This document shows, piece after piece, positions 26,694-36,975 of a DNA stretch of 64,000 nucleotides. Under the pieces are notes generated by a model. The model saw only the letters and a program-made list of their open reading frames with translations. It was not told where the DNA came from and searched no databases. Every line of letters begins with the position of its first letter. The stretch's first letter is position 1. The position numbers were made by a program, and so were the translations under genes. This DNA is from Botrytis cinerea B05.10 (Eukaryota; Ascomycota; Leotiomycetes; Helotiales; Sclerotiniaceae): assembly GCF_000143535.2 (NCBI RefSeq), contig NC_037314.1, positions 1,860,001 to 1,924,000 of the forward strand, read 5' to 3'.

Positions 26694-27347
26694 AACAGAA
26701 AATTGCTTGTGTGGTAAGAACTCAGAAGTCGCTTTTACAAGTTTTTTTTTATATCTTATCTTACTTTTCTTTCTTCCAAGTTGCATGGCGAGAGGTAGGG
26801 GCGTGGGGGGGGGTTGGTTACGGAGTCAATTCTTGGATTGGATTTTTTTTCTTTCTTTCTTTCTTTCTTTTCTATCAGTCTAGGTTCTGGATTCTAGATT
26901 CTGGATTCAGGATTCCTACATGTAACTATGTAACTATACTTATCGGAAGACTGGCTAAATGTCTATCCGACCGAGTAGCCTAAAAAGAATTTGCGTCGAG
27001 CTCTCCTTCTCATTCGTAGACGCAATTTTTTCTTTCTCTGTCTTTGTAATCCCAGGCTCCATACTGCTGTAGCAGATGACTAGATTTGGTCGAGTGTAAA
27101 AGAAATACATACATACATATAGGTACCCATACATACATACTAAAAAGACGGTCTAGAATAAACATGTGAATTGGCATTCGACGGCGTGTTTGATGTTTGA
27201 TGGATATCCGGTGTGTAATTGGCACGATGGATTGATTAGTTTAGGTGCCGGAGGGTTGGTGGTGGGCTAGTGCAGTGGGCGGATAGCCGATGATATGATA
27301 TGATATGATATGATGTGGTCGGTAGCGTTGTAGGTTTGTTTGTTGGC

Positions 27348-27382
27348 GGGACAGGATGAGGGTTGGTGAGGGTTAGTGAGGG
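27348..27382 (+). repeat. G-rich stretch with quadruplex potential
   Basis: Four GGG runs at 27348, 27360, 27370 and 27380 separated by loops of 9, 7 and 7 bases, followed by GGATGGATGG repeats. Fits a loose G-quadruplex pattern on the plus strand. Confidence 0.55.
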
Positions 27383-27780
27383 TTGGTGGATGGATGGATG
27401 GATGATGGATGATGGATGATGGATACTGACACTGCTTGCGCTGGGGGATTGTCGGATGTGCTTGTCATGTAAGGCGTGGAGTGCAGCAGTCAGTATGTGC
27501 TGATTGGATTGTTGGATTTCTCAAGTCGTATAGTTTCATCATGTGCACTGGATCGGTGTGATGTATAATTTACTATACGAGTTCTTCCAAGGGAGAAAGG
27601 GCCTGGCAGGTAGGTCATAGAGTGTAATTGTAATTGTAAATGTAAATGTAAATGCAATTGTAAAGATAATCGAAACCCTCCGGAATCATCGAATCATCAG
27701 ATTCAAGCCCAACGGCCAACAGCCAACATCCAATGAAAAAAAAAAAAGAAGAAAAAAAAAAGATAGTGGTTCCCTCTCAC

Positions 27781-27807
27781 TACCTACCTACCTACCTACC
27801 TACCTAC
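27781..27807. repeat. (CTAC)n microsatellite
   Basis: About six CTAC units following an A-rich run. The same tetranucleotide occurs at 61383-61407 and, in short form, at 15561. Confidence 0.85.
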
Positions 27808-28229
27808 TACACACACTACGGAGGATTTGACACGGAGATATAATGACTATAACCAACCAAGACCACCCAATCACAAACCGCGCAGCCAACAGGACTAACA
27901 AAAAACTGGACTACGAAGTTGTAAACGTACGTAAGGCTGTGACGCAATCACCATAAGGTTTCCTTCTAATTACAACGACAACGACAACGACAACGACAAT
28001 GGCAACGACAGCTATAGCTCAGAATCCCGCTTCCGCGGTAGAAAAATACGGTTACGGTGTTTGGGAATTCGATTGGGAGGGTGCTGGTTTCGGGCGCTTC
28101 TATCACGTATATGTATGTATGTTTATATATATATATATGGAGTACGTATGTACGTACGGATGGATGGATGGATAGATGAAGGGTTTCTAGGATCGATTGA
28201 GGGTTCGCTTGGTGAGTTTGTGTGATATG

Positions 28230-28259
28230 TGATATGTGTGTGTGTGTGTGTGTGTGTGT
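28230..28259. repeat. (TG)n microsatellite
   Basis: About twelve uninterrupted TG units in non-coding DNA. Confidence 0.85.
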
Positions 28260-29451
28260 AGTTCTCAAACCCAGGTTAGACGGGCATGGCCGTGAGGTTT
28301 ATAGGTGCTTGATAGTTAGCTGTTGGGAGTTATTAGTATTTTTTTTCCAAAGTTGGGGTTTTCGGTATCGGTGTTGGTGTTGGTGTTCACAGTGATGATC
28401 TTGAAGGCGGCGGGGGTACGGTACGTATGGTACGGTATGCATGCCTGTTCCTCCAGACCTGTGATCGACCGGTGAGCCTCGTGCCCAGTATTGTATTCTC
28501 GTGCCCGTATGCGTATACCGTACCGAGTCCTAGAATGGCTGGAGTGGTAAATGTGCGCCTTGTTGCAAGTTTGTGTAAATGGACACGCAGATCGGATCTG
28601 ATGTACCGCAAGATAAAAGGGCGGGAAGTGAAGGGATTGCATCGACCATACGATTACGTGTTATAAATGAGAAAGAATGTTTGCTTCTAAGAAAACACAA
28701 TACGTATCGATCGATAAGGGGCAGGTCGAGATCTTTATATTTTATACGATCCTTTCGAGAATTCTACGGACTCGGTACAATTTTTCGGTAGTGAGGGGGT
28801 GGGATGAGATTCGACGACATGTGATGATGATCGGACAAGTATCATTGCTATGATCTGTCGAGGGAATATTCATGATACCGAGGCGGGATAAGATGAGTAG
28901 GATATACTGAGATGATGTTATAAAGTATTCATTCCTTATCATGCTTTCGACGAGGATACACAGCATCTATATGCGTGTACATGATTTCAAATCTTATACA
29001 TCATATGATAAGTACGAGGAACTTGTATTGAGATCTATAAAACGTCCTATCTCATCCCGATATTTCAATTGGCAGGCCAGATTCATTCAATGCGGTCTGT
29101 TGTAATTATAATATGCGTTACTGATATCTAATGTAGTCTAGTTAGTATTGTATACTCTGAAATTCTACAATATAATTACATTGTACATCTATGTGCTAAT
29201 CTAGATCAATTTCCTCCTGCTCGTCTTTGCTCACATGAAGGAGAAATACACCATGATCTGAGCCCTTTCCTGATTAATATTCATATCCGTATCCGTATCT
29301 GTATCCATTTCGCCATCCATATCCTTATCCATATTCATAATTTCATCCATGCTCCTAATCTGTCCCAGGTACCCAACTCAAGAACCCTGATCTCATATGT
29401 GTGGAAAGCATTGGATATTAAGAGGTATTCAGTAGCCTAATTTGCATTACT

Positions 29452-31198
29452 CTACCCTCTAGGTTTCAATTTCGTCCATCCACTCGTTCCAGATTTCTTG
29501 TCTTGGTCTTTATCCTTGGCTGCTCTGGCTCTAGCATACCTTTCTCTTTCTCTCCTGTCTTTATCAGTGCCATTCGCAAGGCCAAATGGAAGCCTCTCAG
29601 AAATCGCCGCATTGATACCAGTCCCCTCACCAACCATTTCAACTGCATCCATCACGGTTCTCATGCTCATGAAACTCTGCATTCCAGCCGTGTAATCCCT
29701 CTCCTTGCTGCCACAAAAAGTCGCGTGCCCCTCATCTCTAGCACCCACCACGACTCCATCGCTACGCATGTCGTCCTCTATTGCCCATGCATCTTGGCTC
29801 AAAAGTTCCCATTCTGCGTTTGCCACTTCGCTCATGAGCTTATTCTTTAGTATGTCGCCCATTTGATTTGGACGTGGAAGCTTAAAACCTCGTATGAACT
29901 CTGCGCCTTCTGCGCTCCCTAGGAATGAGAATGCGGACCCATGACTGGCCCATCCGATAGATGAGCGTTCAGGTTTGTGGGTGTTCTTGTCTTCACTTTC
30001 CACGTAGCCCTTGGAATCGAGGGGTTTAGCTGGGACAGGGCTAGGAGATTCGGAGCGTGGTTTTGGAGGGAGTCGAGGCTTATCGCCAATGAGAAGCTTC
30101 CATAAGTTCTTCCCTATGTTACAGATGTCTTCAAAGCTTGTGGTATCACTGTCTCCTACAGGAACCCCCTGGCTTTTACATAGCCAGGCGACATTGTAAG
30201 CGAGAAGAATAGCCCCTTCGAGGAAGGAACTATGGGCTACAGAATCCTCGTTCACTAATATGGGCAGAGGCTTATTAATCCATAACGGTCTCGGTCTCGG
30301 CTGATAAGCATTTTCGGTATGGCGAGAGGTTGAGGGACTATTACTTGATGAGCTGGTTCCACCAGGAAATGGTACATTGGTATGCATGTACGACGAAGAT
30401 AAAGAGAATATCGTGGGACGAGGATAATCGCGATGAGGAAGTGTTATCTCTGCAGGCAACCGAACAGCGAGATAATAAGTAGCTAGCATGAGGACATGCG
30501 CGATGTGAGCCAAGGAGGTAGATATTTGGGCTGGGCTTGCCGCTGCAGACCATGATTAGCATAATTTCTGTATACGAAAGAGAGGACGTACTGTTCATCA
30601 ACCTCAGGTCTACTATATTGACGCCAGCTATTCTATATTCTTCCCCTCCATTGCTTGCTTTAAATCTTTGAAGCCCATACAAGTTGGCAGATTCATAACA
30701 AAGATAAGCCCTAGACTCCCCGACAAAGTCATATGTCTGGTTCCATCTGTATTTTGTCCGCTGGGTAGAGCCCTCAACAGCTTCTATCTGCTTAGTCCTA
30801 CGAGCCTCAATTCCCTTTGAAGCTGAGGTAAGTTCCGCCTTTCTGCGGTCATTGGCAATCTTCTTCTTGTTGCGCTCCTCCTTTGCTCGCTCTAGATTTG
30901 CTTTCAACTCATCTGCATGAGCAATAATCTGATTCGTGCGGTCTATAATTCTTTCTCGCTCCGAAATCAACGCATCATGGTCCAACTGGGTGATAGTCGC
31001 AGATGTTTCATTACTAGATCTCTCCGCTTTTGAAAGGGGTAGCGGGCAACGTCTGCTGATTTCTCGATCAATGGCATCCTTTTCCAGGTGAATGCCAGCG
31101 GTTTGTACTCGAAGTTCGTATAGTTGGTTTCGCGCATCAGTGGGGCAGAGAAATGGTAGTTTATGCCCGCCCGTTCGGAAACATATATCACACTGCAT
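29452..31198 (-). CDS. ATG14: Autophagy protein ATG14 (Barkor), PI3-kinase complex I subunit
   Basis: Two exons on the minus strand, 31198-30592 and 30542-29452, 565 residues; the 49-nt intron (GTACGT..GCAG, branch GCTAATC) restores DLRLMNTASPAQISTSLAHIAH. The N-terminus begins with a Cys-x2-Cys (MQCDICFR) and continues LPFLCPTDARNQLYELR, the Atg14/Barkor/UVRAG signature. A long coiled coil follows (about residues 35-135, EREDRTNQIIAHADELKANLERAKEERNKKK-like heptads), then the beta-rich BARA-like part and, near 205-290, RLPAEITLPHRDYPRPTIFSL, conserved in fungal Atg14. The C-terminal third is low in complexity. Known role: directs Vps34-Vps15-Atg6 to the autophagosome assembly site. It could be confused with Vps38/UVRAG, but the Cys-x2-Cys start favours Atg14. 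Confidence 0.88.
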
Positions 31199-31738
31199 CT
31201 CGTGCAGCTATTGATAAAGGTTCGTTGTGTAGAGGTTGTATGATATGCTGTAGGTAATCAATGAATCTAAGCTATCAAAGGGTGCAGGTTCAATCTATTC
31301 TAGGGAGGCATATAATACATAATGATGTGCTATGCAAGAAAGATTTGATAGTAAGAACTTCAACGAATTATGGATATATCAAAGAACATTTAGGGTTGAA
31401 GAATATATATTAGAGCAATTATCGTAGGTACGGTGGTGTGTGAAGGAACGTCAGGCTGAATGACCTCAGAATAATGGATTGGTTGCCTCGCCTTATCTCG
31501 ACTCGCTTGCTTATCTAGTTCTTATCTAGTGGATCACATGATCCGGCGTCATCTTCGCATTTCCCAAACAAGGCTGTCTCCACGGGAAAGGCTGTTGACC
31601 TCTAAAAACTGACCTCACTATTACGGCAGCTACGACGGTAGTACTGTCGGCTCCATTGGTCCTTCTGTTTACAGCAAAGCTTCCATTTGGACCGATTCTT
31701 AGCTTATTCTTAGCGATTATCCTTATTCACATTTCCTG
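31199..31738. promoter_or_regulatory. Divergent promoter region between ATG14 and a plus-strand gene
   Basis: About 540 bases between two start codons, no ORF, and no site I recognise with confidence. Confidence 0.5.
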
Positions 31739-32544
31739 ATGTCTCAAACAAACCACTCACCTCCAAAAACCCCGCGTCGTCCAATAATGGCTATTGTAAA
31801 TGAAAAGCTCGCGGAGAAGTCGGCCGCCAGAGGTACTCCAAATACACCGGCTCTCACACCTTCTTCTTCTAAACTGCCTCAAAAGATTCGAGGTGTTAGT
31901 CCAGGCCTGCAATTTACTCCTAGTATTCAAGCTCCTACCACGCAATCCCCAATCTCATCCCCGCTCAAGAGGTCACACGTGTTACAACATCACAGCCACG
32001 CCGATGATATTGGCGAAGATGATGTAGACATGGCACCGCAAGTAGAACCAGAAGCCGGATCAGATGAAACAATCATCAGTCTAGAAACAACAGATTCCAA
32101 GAGAGACATTGCCCCAAAGAGCTGGAGTGAATTTGAAGAACGCTACTCTGTGGCTATCCAGGAATTGAGCGACAACGAGGACCGTTTGATCGAGGAGTTC
32201 CAGCATCTTTCTGACGTTAGTTCTTCGATTTGATTTATATTACCAAAACTAATGATACTTGAAGGCTTTCGGTATCTGGGCAGAATCTGCGGCGGAACGA
32301 GACAATGGAAGGGCATGGAAACGGTAAGTTGCATTTATTCATAGTTTGCAAGGAGCTACTGACTTTGTTATAGTTTAAGGACAAGGGAAAGATACGTACA
32401 GATACAGGAACAGTCACTGGAAGACAAGAAACTGCATTGTAAGTTGCTCTACCTATGCTTTTCTTTTCCGTGCTAAACCTTTGTCCACTAGATATAAAAG
32501 TTGTCGAGGCATTCAAGCAGGCTCTTCAACTATTTGGGGAGTGA
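31739..32544 (+). CDS. Small coiled-coil protein, unrecognised
   Basis: Four exons, 31739-32215, 32265-32323, 32374-32438 and 32492-32544, 217 residues. Introns of 49-53 nt all have GT..AG ends; the first has branch ACTAATG. The N-terminal half is Ser/Pro/Thr-rich with short basic patches (KTPRRPIM, SPLKRSH), suggesting a disordered, phosphorylated nuclear region. The C-terminal 90 residues (from KSWSEFEERYSVAIQEL) are predicted helical and rich in Glu, Arg and Gln with regular hydrophobic spacing, ending KVVEAFKQALQLFGE. Conservation of a clean open frame over three short exons supports a real gene. I do not recognise the family. Confidence 0.7.
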
Positions 32545-33197
32545 CTACTCATTTTGCTTTTCATTTTTACATGTTACAATCATAGGATTGATTTTATAGA
32601 AGCCATATCTTTGCTTCATTTGGCTGGGACATAAGGCGCAATGTGGGACTGGCTGTGATGGATATTGCTTAGATACCCTATTTCTGTTTGCTCATATATC
32701 GCAATAATAGCTATCATACAGATCATAATCGTAATTGCAGTTGCAAAAATGGGCTTCGCTTCAGTCAAATACGTTTCCTCTTCTGCATATCTCTTGGTAC
32801 CAAATTTGTATGTTCGTCGTAGGAGGTCGACGTCCTTAAGCTTTAGAAATGTGCCATGCCCTTAAAAGGACCAAACCATGCTCGCCCCCGTTGGAAGTTT
32901 CAATGTTCTCTGAGTGAAGCCATATCATAAATTGGGGAAGTTTGAAAATTCCTTTCTATTCAGCACAACAAAATGGTGGTGGCCGACCGCCCAATGTGCA
33001 TTTGATCTCCCACGTTGATGTCTCAGTTGCGCTTGTGGGTCCAGAGCTTTCGCGCTAGATTCTACGCTAGAGGGATTCGGCCACCGTAGTCTACCATAAA
33101 TTTTTGAAAACTTTCTCTATTCCAGGCTGAAGCTTCTCATCAGCAACCAACATGACCACACAAACACCCGCGACCACGCTATATACTGCGCGTCGCC
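32545..33197. other. Intergenic, 3' flank and promoter of DUF3807 gene
   Basis: About 650 bases with no credible gene. An ATG at 33152 near its 3' end matters for translation of the next gene (see findings). Confidence 0.5.
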
Positions 33198-33862
33198 ATG
33201 TCTGCGCCGGAGGTTACACAGGTTCGTCCACATGTTCTAACACAATGCTTTTCAAAATGCTAACAAAATTTCAGAATGATCTCCTTGCTTTCCACGCCTC
33301 TCACCTTGGCGATACCTCAACTGAACACTTCGCGCAACAATTCTTGGGTCCTGTGGAGGATTACCATGAAGAAGAGGCTGAGGATGACGGTCTTGGATAT
33401 TATCCTGACGGAGTCAAAAGAACTTTGACGGATGAACAAATCGCAATCTTTCGACATTCGGAAATTCAGACTATTCTTCGAAAGCGCAGGCATGCTGCAG
33501 AGTCCAGTGAGACTAGGGATGAGCAGCCTATATCTGAAACTTTAAGAAGCGTCCGCACAGAAAAGGCCGAGGAAGAAGAAGATGGAGAGATTCCTGAAAG
33601 TTTTTCGCATCCAGAGCCAATCGGACCCGTGCGACCAAAGAAAAAGTCAAAGAAGGAATTGAAAAAGATACAAAAAGCGCAAGAAGCCAAAGAGAAAGGT
33701 TGGTTTAAGCAAAACGTGAAGCCCGATTTACGAAAGCGGACATGGGATAAAGTTGAGAAATCTATTGGATCTCTTGCGTATGACGACGATGAGGGTGGTG
33801 GTAATAGCCAGGCCTCAAGTTCAGCGCCGCAAAGAAGAAAGATCACTTACGATGATCCTTGA
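33198..33862 (+). CDS. DUF3807 family protein
   Basis: Two exons, 33198-33221 and 33275-33862, 203 residues. The first coding exon is only eight codons (MSAPEVTQ); the 53-nt intron (GTTCGT..TCAG) has the branch ATGCTAACA immediately before the acceptor, and splicing gives MSAPEVTQNDLLAFHASHL, the expected N-terminus of this family. Conserved text includes FHASHLGDTSTEHFAQQFLG and GYYPDGVKRTLTDEQIAIFRHSEIQ (about residues 12-90). The rest is charged, with a Lys-rich helix (PKKKSKKELKKIQKAQEAKEKGW) and the terminal motif RRKITYDDP. The family is widespread in fungi, of unknown function, probably nuclear or nucleolar from its composition. An upstream ATG at 33152 opens the same frame through the unspliced intron. 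Confidence 0.8.
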
Positions 33863-34753
33863 GCAATCCACAACTTGACTCCATTCAACGCTTCGATGAT
33901 AGCTTCATCATTTGAAAAGGTCAGTAATTATTCCTTTCAACTTGTTCGCGCCGCCGACCCAAAATGATGAAAACTTTCGTATCGTCATCCTTAGTCTGAG
34001 CTGGCAATTATATTCGTGATTTCTCGGCTTGCTTTGGCTTGCCTTGGCTCGTCGATGTATTTCTCTTGTATACATTGCTGGTCTTGATGAGACATAATCT
34101 TCTCTCTGAAATATTGTTGAAGCTTCCACCTCTACATCGTTATGCGCAAGCTTTGAGAGCCCCGTACTGACTGTAGTAGTTATCAACTCTTGTCACGAAT
34201 CTCATGTTGGCATAACATAATCCATTCTCGATGTCAAATTCGCTTCATATACTATTATTCTTCAGGTATGCATCAAGCATTTTATTTTCGAAAAACCCCC
34301 TTCGCTTTTATGATGACAAAGGGCCATGAGGCCTGAATAATCCCAGCTCGTCGAGTGCCTCACATTAAACGCAGAGTGCATACTGAGAGAAGAAACCCGT
34401 TCTGAAAAGCATTCATTATATTTGTCTTTGAAACCAACTTCAATTCGGTGTGCTGACAAGTATTTCTAGCTCAAATTTCGATATCAATAACAGCAATTAG
34501 CTTGAGATCATAAAGAAACACGCCTGAGATAAGTTTGATGTTTGAAGGAGTGTAAATGTGCAAAGAACGGTGGAATGTTTGCATTTACCTGGACAATCTT
34601 GTGTGACAGCTGGATTTGGGAATATTTTAAAAACAAGACAAGGCTGGCTTGTAGCCGCCTCATAAATCCGGTATCAATACATAGATCCAAGCTCCTGCTT
34701 CTTGCAATGCAACAATTCTGACCAAATCGTTTCATCACCAATTATTTTGAAAA
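33863..34753. other. Intergenic
   Basis: About 890 AT-rich bases between two plus-strand genes. No motif or credible ORF. Confidence 0.55.
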
Positions 34754-35941
34754 ATGAGTGATCCTCCAAGTTATGACCATGACCTACTGAATCGGCTCAA
34801 TGCTTTGAAGAAATCCAATATTCAGCTCGACGCATCCCCGTAAGCTAGAAACCAATACAATACTTTGGACACATGCTAAGCTCTCAGTCGTCCACCACTA
34901 AACGTTTTTGCAAAAGAGTCGACCCCCGAAACAGACTTGTCTGAGAGACTGCGTAGCCTACGAAATGGTACACCATCAAGATCTGGCACCACTGAAGCAC
35001 CTGCGCCCGCTAGCACCACATCGCCTCCACAACAATCCGGTTTCTACAGCCAAGCCACCACAAGTGATGCCGTTCCCATATTTTCAGATGATATCCACGA
35101 GGATAAGTCTTTGGACGAACTTTTAGCAGAATTGGGATCTGGATCTGAGTGGTTGAATCCTGATGATCCGAATGATATTCAAAAACTTCTTGATGAAGCT
35201 AAGAAAGCTTTACCAGATGGTGAGAATGTCGCTTTAGAGGAAGAGACGTCAAAGGGTGCTTCTGAGGAGAACGTTCGGAAGCAAAATATCCTGACAAGTG
35301 GTCTTGATATGTCTGTGTTTGCCATAGATGACGATGAGGACGGGGAATCCAGAAATAAACAGATCGAGGGCTTAGAGGGCGAATCACGTGAAGTGCAGGA
35401 TATTGTTGCCAGGCTATTGGACGAGGTAAACCTAGAGAGAGGAGCCGGGGATGAACACGAAGAAGAGGAGTCTCAAGGGGCTAATGCCACGAACGCGGAT
35501 GCGGGAGGGAAATTCTCATCTTTCCCCCGATACAAGCAGGATGATAGCGAAGAACCCAATCTCACACTCCCATCCGCACCCTCCACACTCCCGGAACCGA
35601 GCAGGACATCGATCGATTTCGAAGACGATATTACTGCGAGATTAGCTGCGTTAAAGGGTCTTGGTTCTACTCTTGTCAATGATCTTGGGTTACCTTCTGC
35701 ACCCACTACCAAACCGGTTGATAAGACGGCAAAAGAGACAAAGGGAAAAGGATTAAAGAAATACACGGATGAGGAAATGGATACGTGGTGTATTATTTGT
35801 CAAGACGATGCGACGATTAAATGTGTAGGCTGTGAGGGAGACTTGTATTGTGCGAGATGTTGGAAGGAGGGACACATGGGGGTTGATGCCGGGTGGGAGT
35901 TTAAGAGACATCAGTGGCGGAAATGGGAACGTTCTGATTAG
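34754..35941 (+). CDS. ANCHR/ZFYVE19-like protein with C-terminal B-box-type zinc finger
   Basis: Two exons, 34754-34839 and 34888-35941, 379 residues; the 48-nt intron (GTAAGC..TCAG, branch ATGCTAAG) joins DASP to RPPLNVFAKES in frame. Short helical motifs LLNRLNALKK and LSERLRSLRNG near the N-terminus and DEVNLER, DITARLAALKGLG later alternate with acidic linkers. The C-terminus carries a zinc-binding cluster from WCIICQDDATIKCVGC to DLYCARCWKEGH, closed by a final His (residues about 330-372), very close in spacing to the C-terminal finger of animal ANCHR/ZFYVE19, a regulator of the Aurora-B abscission checkpoint that binds VPS4. Orthology is inferred from this motif and from the helix-like MIM-type segments; no FYVE domain is present here. 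Confidence 0.75.
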
Positions 35942-36975
35942 TTGGCTAGGGTTTAGAGAGGAGCAAGAATGACAGATGAAATTTCTTCAGTTGTGCTATT
36001 TGTACTCTGCTTTGATGGTGAGGGATACATGTCATTTCTGAATTTGAGAGGAGTTGCTAGTGGTCCAGTGATGGCGCTCGAATGACTATCCCAGGAACTC
36101 ACATGATCATTTGATTGACAAACCTCAATTGAGAGACCAACAAACGCAGTATGAGCCATCGCCCAAAGTTATAACATACAATGCATATTCTCATCTCATA
36201 CCGACTGATCAAAGTCAATATGTTGCGTTTTAGCTGCAGATATTTATATGAAATCAAATAGACTTAGGATAGATGAACAAGCTGGTTGGGCTGAATATCT
36301 CATCTTTGTAGATGTGCTACTCATTCCTAACAATGCAATTTATATAATAACCAAACACCTGGATATTGAGATGAAGACAATGCTGATCCTGAATATGAGC
36401 AGGCAGATAGGAAGTGAAAATACTAGATGGGCAAACGAATCAAACAGGCGAAACAAATTGGCAGCTGTATGTAGGATATAAGGCTTTGTGCTCTGGGGGT
36501 TTAAGATTGAAATTGGGATAGACTGTGGCTAACCTTCACACATGATCAATAACTGGAGATATTTCAGTAGCCACGAAATGAGTGAGTATAAACGATTAAA
36601 TTTCGCTGTTGCAGTACGCTAATGAAACCCTCCCCCGCCCCCTTCCTACTGCCATACCCTCGACCATACCCTAGTCCTACCAAATTCTCGACTGGCAACA
36701 TTGGTTGCAATCGTTTGAAAATTCGAAAGACACGCATTTCCGCTCGCTTGTTACCGTGTTCATATATGCGCAATGCAGAACTAAAAAAAAAACAAAACCC
36801 TTAAATCAATCGCGTGTATACTATACAAGATGCAAATTCCTAAATCAACTCCGTACTTGTTTCCAACCCTGTCCAGATCCAACCGCCATCCAACCACCAC
36901 CCATCCGACCCTCCATCCATCCAACATAAGAATATTACAATTTCAAAAAGAAAAGATCGAGGTCGCGATAGAGAA
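35942..36975. other. Intergenic between convergent genes
   Basis: About 1 kb between two 3' ends. Short ORFs only; nothing recognisable. Confidence 0.6.

Larger units (their letters stand above)
24599..29451. other. Gene-poor, microsatellite-rich interval
   Basis: About 4.85 kb between the Asp f 4-like start and the ATG14 3' end. I find no convincing gene. It contains a minisatellite with GTAAACA cores (26633-26693), a CT-rich tract (26836-26870), ATAC/ACAT repeats (27104-27140), GATAT repeats (27291-27315), GGAT/GATG repeats (27387-27424), a G-rich quadruplex-like stretch (27348-27382), GTAAAT repeats (27627-27667), A-rich runs (27737-27763), CTAC repeats (27781-27807), ACAACG repeats (27972-27998) and a TG repeat (28230-28259). 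One small ORF at 25787-26164 is listed separately. Confidence 0.6.

Noticed and set aside
28316..28642. 108-codon minus-strand ORF in the gene-poor interval
   Set aside because: Contains repeat-derived TNTNT text and lacks any family or splice support.
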